A stretch of 64,000 nucleotides of DNA from Abscondita cerata (lineage: Eukaryota > Arthropoda > Insecta > Coleoptera > Lampyridae). Below are positions 11,193 through 23,830 of the stretch, one piece after another. The DNA is taken from the NCBI GenBank assembly GCA_030710515.1, contig JALBCR010002239.1:382501-446500 (forward strand), given 5' to 3'. Made by a program: the position numbers and the translations under genes. Every line of letters starts with the position of its first letter. Position 1 is the first letter of the stretch. The notes beneath the pieces are model-generated. The model was given only the letters and a program-made list of their open reading frames with translations. It made no database searches and was not told where the DNA came from.

Positions 11193-11267
11193 AGGGAGGG
11201 TTTGAAGAAGGAGTTCCAGTATTGTTTCTAGTTCAGTCCTAAGTTGAACAACATTAAGTCGTTAAAG

Positions 11268-14200
11268 ATGGAATGTGAAAACTGTGCAAAAACGTTTACC
11301 CTGACGCGATAATTTAAAAGACATCAAATGTCATCGTGCATCGTTAAGAAACGTCGTGCCGACAATGAAGGTTGCTCTTCGAGTGACGAAGCTTGTGAAA
11401 TGTGTAACGATATATATTTCGAGCGTGTGTTACTCTGCACATTTGCGAAGTACGCACATAAGGAAAACGCGTACTTATAATACATGACGGTAATCGGAAA
11501 AATTGCTGGCGCGTTTGGTAATAAAATAGTGAGTTATAGAGTTAGCGGCAATAAACATTACGTGGATATTAACGAAGAGTTTGGGCATGATATTCGAGAA
11601 AAAGTTTTAGCTTTTGTACAAAGCATCGTTGATTTAGATAAATCGATTAAAGTAAATTTGGAATGTTTCGAGTGTATTTTTGTAACGACTAAAATGGATA
11701 GTGAAAGTAAAATCGTTGATACCAAAAATAAAATTATCAGTATGGCTCTCCGACTTGTAGCGCGCAAGGAAATACACGAAACATTTTTGGAAGATAATAA
11801 AACAAAAATGTCGGAATTTCAACGAAAAGAGATTCTGGATGGTCTTTAGTAAATATTATATATATATTGAAATTAATGTGAATAAATATAATCCAATAAG
11901 TGCATCGAGTTATATAGATTTACCGTATGCTATTAAAACAAAACATGCGGTTATTAACATTCACATCTGATAACGCTTACTTGCGTGGGCCATAACGTCC
12001 GCTTTTACGAACCGAAAGGATTATCTCAAAGAACTTTAGGGTCGTATCCCGATTATCGAACTGTCGGATTGACCACTTTTCAAATATAAAATTTCCAGTA
12101 CAATTAAGTGATGTGCCGACGCTTGAACGTTTAAATAACATATCTGGTAAATGTGTACGGCGTAAGTAGTAATCTTAATAGCGTTTACAAAAAATGACTC
12201 ACACTACGATGACGTTGTAACGTTTGTGAACAAAAAACAATCTCGCCATGTAAATTTGTTGTTGGAGACCGACGATTCGGAAATAGTCATTATTGTTGGA
12301 TCAAAAACTTATTCTGGTTTGATTTCATCGAAAAAGTCTCGTAACGAACATAACAAATATATATGTGAAGGACCTGTTAGTACGATTTTTCGATCAGAAA
12401 CAGATCTCATTCGACATTAAAATGACGATTGTAACAAAGTGAAAGTAAATTTACCTACTGTCGCGATGAAAATAAACAAATATGGAAAAGAATTGAGAGA
12501 AAACTTGTTACAGAGTTGAAAATGTTGAAAAGCAATTGAAACTTCCATTCGTAGTGTATGCAGATTTTGAAGCTGATCACTAAAACCGATTGCTAAAGAC
12601 GAAACAACCTTAACCGGAACTCCTGACGAGAAATTCATCGTATACGGTACGATGTTACGAACACGAACCGCATTTTTTCGCTTATTACATTAAATGTACG
12701 TTACGACGATGGTTTGTCAACTAAAAATGTTTCGTGGAAAAACGACGCTAAACATTTATGAATACGTTAAGAAAATGACGTTGTACAAATTTATAAAAAT
12801 ACATAAGTGACGTGAAAGATATGATTCTTTAGCAGATTTTCAAGAAGAATCTTTCGTAACGCTAATTATTGTCACATATGTAAAATTTGCGGAAATTAAT
12901 GATAAACATTTACGACCACGATCATATGACTTCGGTTTTATATCGCGGTCCCGCGCATCTGCGTGCAATTTAAATTACAAAGTTCCTAAACTTATACCCG
13001 ATATTTTTTCACAACCTATCTAACTACGACTGTCACATGTTCGTAAAAGTAATTGATTTAGAATACAGGACGAAGTAGACGTGATCGCTCAAAATACAAA
13101 GAAAATACATTTCGTTTTCAAAAAGTAAGCAGGTAGATGTTTTGACCGATTCTAAAGGAAAAGCTATAAACAATTTATAAAGTTGCGATCGTCGATTCGT
13201 TTAGATTTATGGCGTCGTCATTGGAAAAACTCGGATCGTATTTAGAAAATGACAAATGTTCACGAAATTAGAAAATACTACCGGACGACGTAAAATTTGA
13301 ATTAACACGTCAAAAGGGGTTTTCCTTATTCTTTTGTGGATTCTTTTGAGAAACCTGATGTTACGAAGTTACCTGATGCATAGACTTTTACGATGTTTTA
13401 AACGATGAACACGTTTCTGGAATAAACCACGCGAGAGCCCAAAACGTTTTTCAGCGTACCACTTTAGGCGATTAAGCAGTTTGTGTATATATTTTCGTCG
13501 CGAGGTACTTATTGTTGTCGGATTATTTTGAAAAATTTCTCGCACCATATGCATTGAATATTATAATGATCCGTGCGTCATTATTTTCGGCGCCCGGATT
13601 CGGTCGGGACGTTTATTAAACGACGACCGACGCAAAACTCGACGGTTCGACCGATATCGATATGGCACATTTTTAAAAGCGGCATACGCGGCGTAGCATC
13701 AGCGTAAACGAAAACGTTTCGGGCTGGCGTTCAACATCAATTTACTCCCTGGACAGAACGGAGTCGAAACCGTCATCTTACATCCTTTATTTGATGTTAC
13801 GAATTAAGGCGGCCACTCCATAAGACGCAATTGCCATGGAGAATTTCTTGATGGTTAACGGAAACCGAAATTCAACAGTTATCGACCTTCAAAATCTCGA
13901 TTAGAATAATCGATTCGGGATATTATTTTAAGTAGATCTTCAGTATCCGAAAGAACTGCACAAATACCATGATTCATTACCGTTTCGTCCGAAGAAATGT
14001 TTCTCCCAATGGCACCATTTAAGAAGTTAGTTCCAAATTTTATACGACATAAGGAAATATATAATACGACGACGTTAAATCTAAATAGCAACGCTTCGGA
14101 CACGGTTATAAAACTTTATATAGTTTTTAATATGAACAAACGCAACGAACGCTAGACGAATTCGAAAAAATCAGCGCACAATTTGATTAATTAGTAACAT

Positions 14201-14980
14201 GTTTTCTCGGCAAAATTAATGGAATACGTCGAAAATAGGGTCAGACATCAGATTGGTGACGTATTGGGAATCGTATTATAGAATTCGGAGCCGGAGTCAG
14301 CAGGTAAAGCGCGAAACCAACCTTAAATCGAGTAAAACAATATTTGTGACAATTTGCGGCCGTACGAAACGGAAATATTACAGAAGTTCGATATAATAAG
14401 CCTTTTTGTTTGTAAGATTTGCAACACGTTTAATTCTCACAAAACCGTCATGTAATGAATTTTTTTTTCGATTATTTAAAGCGTAAATACTACAATAATG
14501 TCAGAATTGCTATATACGGATAACGATTCAATTGATTTTGAGAAATAAAATCGGAGAACTGTACGAAGATATAAAAACGACATAGATAGATTCGATACAT
14601 CTAATTATAATATCGATAATCATTAACATTCCTCTGCGGAACCGATGTTGGGAAAAAACGAAAGACGAATACGCCGGAAACGTGATTGCGTTGTTTTTAG
14701 AACTGATAACAAAAGCGTATTCTATACGAATTATTGTAAAGCAATACGTTATAAACAAACATTTAACTTAAACGATTATAAACGAGTAGTGATTTGGAAG
14801 GAAAATCTGTATATAAAACTGTATGCTTGTTCACATCTTCATACAATGTATACAGAATTAAAAAATATGATTGCACTTTCTGCTCTGACGACTAATAAAC
14901 GTTACATTATGGAAGATGGTTTTACAACGTTGGCTTGGGGAACAAAACGATTGACGACTTGGCAAAAGAATTTGAAATAA
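11268..14980 (+). pseudogene. polB: Polinton protein-primed family B DNA polymerase (decayed copy 1)
   Basis: The ATG at 11,268 opens with a C2H2-like finger (MECENCAKTFTLTR) broken by a stop. Further pieces follow in order. A block near 11,890 (NPISASSYIDLPYA) matches the second PolB near 42,900. Exonuclease motif I is at about 12,545 (PFVVYADFEADH). Exonuclease motif II is at about 13,005 (FFHNLSNYDCHMF). A pol motif A remnant is at about 13,785 (LFDVTN). The motif C remnant near 14,510 reads YTDNDS where YTDTDS is usual. A C-terminal block is near 14,835-14,940 (HTMYTELKNMIALSA...TLAWG). Stops and indels interrupt every section. The enzyme would copy the element from a protein primer; this copy cannot. 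Confidence 0.85.
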
Positions 14981-15168
14981 ACGAAGTCTAGGCAATTTAA
15001 TACGCTGCATTTTAACGATAATTAATTGTGTAGATTTGTTTATAATTAAATTGTTCATTTAAATTAATAATTTATGCATACGCATCGTTTGTATATATGT
15101 AATTAAATGGTATAGATCCCGTATGTAAACAAAATCTACGTATTGATAATACGTTTGTTTTCGATTAT

Positions 15169-16130
15169 TCAACTGTTGTGTTTAGAATCGAGTCCCAACC
15201 ATTTTACGTATACTCTGTTTTTCGTCGTAGAACTTTCTCTACTAAGTAAACGTCGGGATGTTTGACTCGTTCAATGCTTTCATAAAATCGACCTAAAGAT
15301 ATTGTCACCCGTACTATCTTGAGTATATACGTCCTGGGATTGATAATTGAATTTTCAAAATGCGAAACATTTTGTAGGACCAATTTGGAGTGTAATTTTC
15401 GTATGGTGAAGCCGTCTACTTTCCTAATCCCAATCAGCCTTCGAGAACTTAGCTACGGTAGAATCCGTAATTTTCATAAAATATAAACCGTTTTTAAAAT
15501 ATGCGATGGGTCTTTTATTAACATCTTGTGGTTTCATACCGATCGTTTTGTGAACCGTACTATTGTATTTTCGGACCAATTTAGGTAATAATCGCTAACC
15601 AGCGGTAATCACCTGGCATACTAAAATCTTTCCACATTAATCCTTTTAAGGTTCTATTGAAACGTTCGACGATTGCGTGATTTTACATTTGAATACACTG
15701 TACTAGAATGATTGATTCCGTATGTTTCATTAATTTTGAAGTTCGAATTATAAAATTCCTTTCCGTTATCCGTTGCAGGTTTTTGGAACGTTATCTTCTT
15801 GTCTAATAAAATTTGTTCTCCATGGCAGCCGTGACTTCTTTTTTTAGAGGATTTATTTGAGAGGTAAAAGCCAAGCGTATCGAAAATGCGTTTTTCGTCA
15901 CCAATGGCGGGTTTTATATCCCTGGTTTTGTTTAGCGTACGGTATCATTTTTACCAAATCGGCTTTGAAACAAATGCATCAAACCTTAATTTATGTTCTG
16001 TCTTCGCGGAAATTTTTTTCTTTAACATCGGAATGCAAGTTCGTCAACGACTTCTCGTTTAATTGTTGACATAGATCAACGGATATTATCAGAGCGTCTT
16101 TCCGGCGAGCACTATAATCTTTTAAATTGA
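15169..16130 (-). pseudogene. Polinton integrase (decayed copy 1)
   Basis: Read downward on the minus strand. A MIPYAKQN block near 15,950 follows the first catalytic region. Worn core sequence around 15,650-15,780 aligns with the DDE core of the integrase at 30 kb. The C-terminal part is clear: VKHPDVYLVEKVLRRKTEY near 15,240-15,290, then a chromodomain-like end (VYVKWLGLDSKHNS) to the stop at 15,169. The second Polinton ends its integrase the same way. Many stops and indels. The N-terminal limit near 16,130 is estimated by comparison with that copy. Confidence 0.8.
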
Positions 16131-16860
16131 ATTCGAATCACATTTGTACTAATATTCACGCTTCAACCGTCATTCCTCAAATGTAGAAATAACGGGAACT
16201 TAAGATAAAACGTTAGTTTTGGTAGTTCCGAACTGGATTCTTCGATTTGCACATAAATTTCGTCCGTCATTTTCGAAAATTTTTCCGACGATCGTTTTGT
16301 CATCGCTATTTCTATTATTTATATATATAGGCTTTGTAATCCCATCCAACTTGTAGATCGCCAACGGGTGGAGTTATTTTAAAACGTAATTATAGCAAAT
16401 TGCATCACAAAAGGTAACTATTTCTGACCTTCTTTAAAAATCATAAATCCGTCAGTTGATCGTCTTTTCTGTGCTTAAATACAGTATAGTTTCAGAGTAA
16501 AGCGCTGCTTTTTTGTATTAGTTTTAGCTGCACGATTGTCTTCAAGGTTTTCTTAGAACTTCCGTGTTTAAGATTTTGACAATCTTTTTTTTTACATTGT
16601 AACATGTTCTATATAGTTTGTTGCATCATCACTTCCTGTTTTCGAATATGTAACGTCAACATATTTTTCTATGACATCTTTATTGAAGGCAGTTTAAAAT
16701 GAAGTTACACTGTGAACGTCGTTCCAAATTTACCTGTAATCATTTTTCCGCGTACGTAATTCGAAAGGATTCGAGGTCGATGCCGTCATGACGACAGACA
16801 TTAAATAAATCAAATTGAGCAAAATTTTTTGAAACAGAAGTATTTATAATATAAAAACAA
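16131..16860. other. Probable continuation of the old Polinton, no gene resolved
   Basis: Base composition resembles the PolB/integrase remnant (many CG dinucleotides), but no frame has a recognisable domain. Confidence 0.35.
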
Positions 16861-16864
16861 GCTT

Positions 16865-17775
16865 AATAGTAAAAGATAACTATATTTTCAATTCCTGCTT
16901 CACGCAAATTTTCGGGTCCATTATTGTTATTGCAACCAACTGACATACTGTAGATCGTCTCTCTCTAACTTCTCTTTGGTTTTTCTCTCTTCGCTTTTTC
17001 CGGAGGTATTCACTTAATATTTTTCCTTGGCCATCTTGTCTCGTCCATTCTTTTACATGTCCAAACCAAGTCATTGTTTTTCTCAATGTCGTCAATTATA
17101 TTCCTCTCGATGTTCATGTTTCGCCTAATTTCTGTATTTCTTATTTTTTCAAGCTTTGATCTCCGGCAGCTTCTCCTCATGAAGTTCATCTCTGTTGCAA
17201 GCAGTTTTCTTCTATTTCTTTTACTCATCTCTCATACTTCTAAACCACATGTGACAGTGCTTTTCATGATTGCGTTGTAAATATGAAGTTTGGTTTCTCC
17301 TGTAATAGTCTTCTCCCATAGTATAAAATTGAGTGATCCAATGGTTTTTCTAGCTTTCGTTATTCGCTCTCCGATCTCATCATTACTGGTTCCTTGCTTG
17401 TTAAAAATGACTCCCAAGTATTTAGCCCTGTCGACACCTTTTATTGTTCCATCCTCGACAGGTAAGTTTTCACCGTCCTCTTTATCTACGATTAGGTATT
17501 TGCATTTGTTTATATTAATGGTGAGTCTAGTCCGTGCATATTCTTCGAATAGTTTTCTAATCATGTAGCTTAAATCTTGCTGGTCTTCTGCATCCACTAC
17601 CTGATCGTCGGCAAAATAGAGGGTATGTAGAATATCGTCCCCCACTTGGAGACCCATATTTTTACAATTTCGAGTCCATCTAGTTATGTCTTGGTCTAAA
17701 TAAATTTTAAATAAGGTATGAGATAAGTAACACCCTTGACGCAGTCCATTTGTTGTTTCTGAAACATTCTGTTAG
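16865..17775 (-). pseudogene. Non-LTR retrotransposon RT, 3' part
   Basis: On the minus strand a GLRQGCYLSHTLF block near 17,745 is followed by LYFADDQVV near 17,620 (the catalytic A-D-D box with Phe before it) and a thumb region with LTININKCKYLI and KYLGVIF. Then comes a C-terminal tail with paired Trp motifs (TWFGHVKEW near 17,065). One frame holds 141 codons (17,232-17,657); the tail lies in two further frames. The element is 5'-truncated and broken. It looks RTE-like, by resemblance only. Confidence 0.85.
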
Positions 17776-19080
17776 CGATGTTCCAGTCTTTATTGCAGCA
17801 TAGTTTTGTTTATACCTTATTTTTTGTTATTCGAATTTTTCATACTGAAAAAGAGGCCGTATCTCGATAACAACTAAATATTCAGTGTCGATTTTCTTGG
17901 AAACGATTGACCGAATCGACATCTTTCAAGTATACTTTTTTGAGCTCATCACGTCAAGAAATGAAAATCTTCGAACACCAATTCAATATACCGAGGGGCA
18001 AAAAAGTTATGAACATTTTAATGTACGCGAAGTGCTGCTGGTAGCGCCCTCTACAATGTACATCAAAACTGTGATCAGATTTAGATTTCTCATGCTGAAA
18101 AACTGCTGAATACCAAATTTCGTTGAAAGAGTGGCGTTTACCTACACAAAAAAGTCCACTTTTAGACCTTTGCCGTTTTAAGCCTTAAAAAGCCATTTTA
18201 CAACTTTTGAACTTGAAATTTTGTAATAGTGTATAAGAAACTTGAATCTAGAAGGTGGCGCCTGACTTTTTCTTAATTTATTATTTTTTAAATAGTTATT
18301 AGATCTCAAAAACTCACAATAAATGCTTAACTTTGAACAGCATTTACATAACTAACACAACAAATAGAAAGAAAATACGAACGTGGTGCTGTAGCTGCAT
18401 GTTTTACAAAACAGATTACAAAATAGCATTAAGATGGAGTAATAATTAAATCCAAAATATCTAAAACCCCAAGAGCATTTGCACACAATTTTGTAAGTAT
18501 TATATAACGTCCGGGCGATCGTCTATCCTCACTTCATTCGTTCGTAACGTGGTCTAGCAACGACAGAACTTCATCGTTACTTGTCGGTTAATAGAGATTT
18601 ACACGGTTAATTTTGAAAAGTATCTATTTTATTTCTGTTCCCGCATCTTCCTGAAGTTCATACTAAAGTTTTGTATATTCTATATTTAGGATATTTAAAA
18701 ATTTGTAAAATTTAAGAACTATCGGTGTCATTAAAATTTTATCATCTGTGCGTATTCGATTACATTACTGTGGGTACCTAATTGCGAAGTTTTATAATCA
18801 ATGCTACTTGTATGCCGGGTATTATTTAGAAAAACCTACATTAGCATTGCAATTATGAAATGCACTACATAATAAAATTGCCGTCCAAAATTTTAATGTA
18901 TGTATTAATTATTTACATAAATTAGGTTATCAGAATCGCGCTCTATTCTTTCAAATGCTAATCCATGTGGTGTTCAAATAACAAAAATACAAAAAAGTTT
19001 TGTTATTTCTAATTGCCCTTGGACCTGATAATAATAATTATGGGTGTAAATTTAAATGTGAAATAATGCATAATTTAATA
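17776..19080. other. No recognised gene
   Basis: AT-rich. A segment near 18,040 (GGTAGCGCCCTCTAC) resembles sequence seen in insect repeats, but no ends or domains could be assigned. Confidence 0.45.
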
Positions 19081-19937
19081 ATTTTTTTCTTATTGCTTCT
19101 TGTGGAGTAAATGTCTTGCACTGTGAGGACACTTAATTTCTACGATTCCATTCCTATCTGTTAAAACTGCATCGGGCGATGCTCCGAAATATTTAAAATA
19201 TTCATAAACGAATAATCCACACTCTCTATATTTAAAAGATAATTTATCGGCAACTTCTTTTAGCGCATCATTTTCGTGCATTTGGGCCCACCTTGTTGCT
19301 TTACTGCCAGTAAATTTGAAGTACAAAATATTCTGCACTGTTTTTCGATTGGTTATTGATCTTTTATTTTGCAAATAGTTCCAAAATTTGATGTTGTAAA
19401 TCTTTTCAAACGTTCAGTATGCCACGGTAAAAAGTCTTTAACAAGAGTTTGTTCTTTCCAGAAGGGGTAATGTACTCTGTGGTTCTCTTTTTTTGATAGC
19501 ACAATAAACCGCAATACGAAACCTTTCTAGGTTTTTTTTAAGTAAATTTCTGTTTACTAAAGAATGTTATTTTTCCATGATAAGTTCTTTTAACTTATTG
19601 TTAAAGTTCCTGCATACATGATTGGTGCATTCAACTTTTTCAATAGGCTCATTAACACCATAAGGACGAATGGTTCTCGCTTGCCTATTACACTACTGTC
19701 TCCGTCACCTTGAGAAAAATAATTTAAATCATATTAATTTTTGTTTTGTTTGTTATTACCTATCACTTTTACATATTTAGCTTTATATATTTGCATACTT
19801 TTTTGAAAACCTTCCACATTTATGACTGCTTTCATAGAATTTGTTGAACCTGTCCAATTTTTATGGCAGATGTGTTCTTTTGGAGTAGTACCTGCATTTT
19901 TGCTACATATAATACAAAATACATTTCTGATACCCAT
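19081..19937 (-). pseudogene. Mutator-like transposase with YqaJ-type nuclease domain (fragment)
   Basis: The minus strand begins with a segment typical of insect Mutator-like transposase proteins (VFCIICSKNAGTTPKEHICH near 19,920; NWTGSTNSM). A 51-bp intron with GT-AG borders (19,709-19,759) joins VIG to DGDSSV, a known signature of this family. RPYGVNEPIEKVECTNHVC near 19,640 then appears in another frame. After a decayed middle part the C-terminus is a YqaJ/lambda-exonuclease-like domain: GASPDAVL and IVEIKCPHS near 19,120-19,180, with the D and the E-x-K catalytic residues. The N-terminal half is missing and frames are broken. YqaJ domains trim DNA ends in phage recombination systems; the role in these elements is not established here. 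Confidence 0.8.
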
Positions 19938-20807
19938 ATAAATAATCTTTTTGGTATAGAACCCTACTATGCATGCCTACCAGTAACAAAAACTAATAAA
20001 ATTGTAATTGAAAAAAATCATGCTCACCATCCCAGAAATATTTATTTTATTATCTTGCCATTGCAGAACCCTGGGTCGAGGATAGTAATAGAAAATAAAG
20101 TAAATTTTAAACTTAAAAAAAAAATTAGTATTTCGCATAAAGACAATATTCGACCCCTAAAACATAAACATAATGTTCATTTACAATTTACGATAATAAA
20201 TGCAAAAGTGAAAGTAAATTTTTCGATTTTTTATATGCAATGTATGAGTTTTTGTTATTGAACTTGTTCCACAGTTTACAATTATTTTTTGCTGTACGTA
20301 TTCTAATATGATAATTAAAGCACCACGTACACGAATAAATAATTACAATTTTATCTTTTTGTGGTAAATAGTGTACTTGTTTGCAATAAAACATGATTTT
20401 GTCAAAAATTTTAATGTATTTAATTATTGACCAATATGGCAAGCCTGCTTATTAAAATTTATGACCATATCCCTATGTTCAAATTTAAAAGTTCATGTCA
20501 AGCAATGGCAAAATAGTTATAATCTTCAGTTGTAAAAAAACCTCACTGTATATAAATTATAATATCAAAGAAAAGTTGTTGTATATTATAATTTCCGAAC
20601 AATTTCTACAACTTTTACTTAAATTTTGCACTTTAAAATTATTGAACGAATAAAATATGATCATAAAATCAACACAAAAAAATGTAATAAATACTACTTC
20701 AAAGAGTGATATATAAGATGAATTACACAAAGATTAAAGCTTATTTTACTTTTACAAGAAAGACATTTTTGAATTTTTTTAAATGTAATTATACAATTTC
20801 GTATCTA
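19938..20807. other. No recognised gene
   Basis: AT-rich sequence. Two overlapping open frames of 84-132 codons are low-complexity (Lys, Ile, Asn-rich) and have no domain. Confidence 0.5.
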
Positions 20808-20809
20808 TA

Positions 20810-22133
20810 CAGGGTGATCTGCAGAGCGTGCATTAGTTTTGGTTTCAGATAAATCAGAAACTTGAATTTTGGTATATTCTATATAAAATATTTTCAGACC
20901 TTTAGTTATACAGGGTGTGCCAAAACTTGCTATCAACTTTCTTATTTTAAATACAAACTTATAATTCTTTTTACATGGGTCAATTTGCCATTTATTTATT
21001 TATTCGTATGGTATTAGTGTGTGATTATGTTTTGTGAAATTGTGTTATACATTTTTTTGTAATTATCCGGGAGGGTCTTGATGACCAGGTCCGGAAACCA
21101 AAGTGGTGATTCTAAGGAAGAACATGTTTTTCTTGTTGACCATGGAGTACTGTAAGGTACTGATCACCTTACATATTTTATATTTGTATTTAAAACGCCT
21201 AAAACACACACGAAAAAGCTCTAACAAAAATTGACGTACGTTTTGACGTTTCGACAAATAAATAATAATAACAATAATAATAATTTGCCATACAATTTTG
21301 AGTTTATATAACCTAAATTATGTTATCTTACCCTTGACCGTTTTTGACATATGTCACTGTTTTCCAAAAAATGGTCTTTATAATACTTAACAAAAAAATT
21401 GTATCTCGCAAATCAGTTGAGATGATAAAATTAAAGTTATGGAGCAGTTGGCTGAATATCCAGGCTTACTCCTGATGTCCTACTGGTGATTCCATCTTGT
21501 ACCATATGGGCACAGCCAATTTTCAAATATCACAATCAAAAATTATCCAAAACTCAATTTTTTCAAATGGCACCTTCTGCTTTTTCTTATGTCATTTGAG
21601 AGGAATTGGGTACAGGAAATTTTCAATTTTCTCTTGAATGATGTAAAAAGCAGAAGGTGCCATTTGAAAAAATTGATTTTTTGATCATTTTTGATTGTGA
21701 TATTTGAAAATTGCCTGTGCCTATATGGTACAAGATGGAATCACCAGTAGGACATCAGCAGTAAGCCTGGACTTCCAGCCAACTGCTCCATAAATTTAAT
21801 TTTATAATCTCAACTGATTTGCGAGATACAAATTTTTTGTTAACTATTACAAAGACAATTTTTTTGGAAAAAATGACATGTCAACAATGGTCAAGAATAA
21901 GATAACATAATTTAGGTTATGTAAACTCAGATTATATGCCAATTGACTCATGTAATAAGAATTATAGGTTTGTATTTAAAATAAGAAAGTTGAAAGCCCC
22001 TGTATAGCTGAAAGTCTGAAAATATTTTAAGTAGAACGAAAATGATCGATTATGGCCTTGTACCAAATTTCAAGTTTCTGATTATTCTGCAAGTTAAAAC
22101 ACTTTTAATGCACGCTCTACGCAGATCACCCTG
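20810..22133. mobile_element. Foldback element, mariner-type ends, long palindrome
   Basis: Ends are CAGGGTGATCTGC at 20,810 and its complement ending at 22,133, flanked by TA on both sides (20,808-20,809; 22,134-22,135). The arms are complementary almost to the centre near 21,620, about 500 bp each once a 291-bp insertion in the left arm is removed. Matching pairs include CAGTTGGCTG (21,448) with its complement near 21,780. No coding capacity. Probably a non-autonomous derivative; a transcript would fold into a long hairpin. Confidence 0.85.
20991..21281 (-). mobile_element. Short retroposon inserted in the foldback arm
   Basis: The 291-bp segment has no counterpart in the other arm and is flanked by a 9-bp direct repeat, AATTTGCCA (20,982-20,990 and 21,282-21,290). 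On the minus strand it ends in ACGAATAAATAAATAAA, a simple-repeat tail like those of LINE/SINE insertions. The class cannot be named. Confidence 0.75.
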
Positions 22134-22135
22134 TA

Positions 22136-23395
22136 TAGATACTAATTACTGCAGTTTATCTTGTACAGCATTGAATGCGTAACAAATTTTATAAAATTTT
22201 AAGATTACACGCTTTCCATAACAAGACATTGTTTTGTAAAATAGTGGTTTGTTTGTGAAACTTTGTGTTTCCGTATTTCTCTCAAATTTATGTATATAAA
22301 TCAAATGCCTAAATAAATGTAGTACATCCTCGACATTTTTTATTAAAAATTCCTTTTCAGGTAATCTATATGTTTATGTAATTGAATGACACTAATTCCT
22401 AATCTCGATTATTTTTAACGAGCTTATCTTATTTCAGCTTCGACATCTTCATGTACAATTGTATTATAATACAATTACTCATGCCCATGTTATGAAAGAG
22501 ATAAGAAAATCGCTTAGTAAAAAGATAACCACCTGCATCGAGAAAGCGCATATACACGCCAATTGTAATTTGCGCGAAATCGCTTGCATTGTAACCGTAA
22601 CCTACGAATGAATCCGAATTGTTAAAAGTTTTAACACGTTTGGTATAACAAGCGTACCGCTTACGTCTAACCCCTCTTACGTTATGGGTGTTGTATAACT
22701 TGCAGTTCTCAATGATGCGTTAAGTAAATGCCCCTCTTAAGGGAAATATTACTAAAAAACTTTTCAAAAGTTATAACTTTGACATCCTGTAACTTTTTTT
22801 GCTTTCACATTTGTATTGAGGTAAGTTAGGTTCAATCAAGTTATTTTTAGCCCCAGAATATGTGGTTTCATTTATGACCTACATTCTTGTTACACTCTGT
22901 GTATGAAGTTCGATATGAATTAGAATTTGTATTTGGTGTTGTTGTTCTTCTACAAACTCAATCCGTCTTTCTTCCAAAATCCTTTTGAAGTGATTTATTC
23001 AGTCTTCATTTGTTATGTTTGTCAAGTTAAGGTCTCGTTTTTTAGATGTTCTAAGGGATTTTATAGTCTTCCAAGCTTTTAAACTTCGTGTTCCTCCTAA
23101 TTGTTGTTCTATGAAATTACACTTTTGTCCCAAAACTGGTTCTTTTTCTTAATAACCTAATTTTTTACCTCCCTGTTTGCTCTTTTGTATATCTCCCATG
23201 TCACATCATCTTTTTCTGAAGATAACTTTGGTACAATTGTTTCTTTTCGTTTAATTTGCTGTTCTGTCTTTATAGTAACTAAATGTTATTGGATGAAAAT
23301 AATTAACTTTATTGTCATATGTGTCAATTATAACAAAACATTAAGTTTTAAAAACTAAAACGCTTATTCTATTATTCCACCTTTCTGATTTCACA
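22136..23395. other. No recognised gene
   Basis: No clear domain or ends. The last 500 bases may be a 3' flank of the Myb/SANT-like gene to the right. Confidence 0.45.
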
Positions 23396-23830
23396 TTATT
23401 TCTCTAATAGCTTATTCATGTACTGTTTAAAAGTCTCAATGGCCTCCTTTTTAAGTTTTATAGATTCTTCATGTTTCTTTAATTTAGCTTCTTCTCGGGT
23501 TTCTATTTTCCTTTTTTTAGTTTGGGTTTCTATTACGTTATCAACATTTTCACTTGTTGAACTTTCTGATGCAGAGCTGGCAGCTGCTTCTACTTGCATG
23601 CTGGATGCAACTGCTACCGGTCTTATATTGTGATCTTGGCCAAATATTGCATCTGCTTCTTCGAAATACTCGAATTTCACCACACCTTCCTCTGGTTTTT
23701 TAGGACCCATGTTTTCAACTTTCTTCACGTATTTCGACCTTAAATATTTGAATTTATTTTCACACTGAGTTGGAGAATGTTTTTTTTATGGTATCGCTAA
23801 TCATTTTCTATACTTTTTTATTTTTTATGC
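23396..23830 (-). pseudogene. Myb/SANT-like DNA-binding protein, C-terminal part
   Basis: The minus strand encodes CENKFKYLRSKY (near 23,760) followed by FEYFEEADAIFGQDHNIRP (near 23,650). This is the usual end of the Myb/SANT-like domain found in proteins companion to Harbinger-type elements and in related domesticated proteins. A Ser-rich linker and a basic coiled tail (TKKRKIETREEAKLKKHEES) follow. A one-base frame change lies near 23,770. The N-terminal half of the domain was not found upstream. It may be a transposon accessory gene or a retrocopy of a host gene. Confidence 0.65.

Larger units (their letters stand above)
11268..16130. mobile_element. Remnant of an older Polinton (Maverick)
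   Basis: This block holds a decayed protein-primed PolB (+) and a decayed Polinton integrase (-), only 190 bp apart and converging. Both are clearly related to, but diverged from, the genes of the intact-length Polinton at 29-50 kb, so this is another lineage. No capsid, ATPase or protease gene is seen between or beside them. Element ends were not found. The repeats at 10.55-11.18 kb may belong to it. Confidence 0.75.

Noticed and set aside
11558..11822. Minus-strand frames opposite the old PolB
   Set aside because: Shadows of the plus-strand PolB frame.
19863..20261. 132-codon plus-strand frame
   Set aside because: Opposite to the Mutator-like gene and into low-complexity DNA; no recognisable domain.
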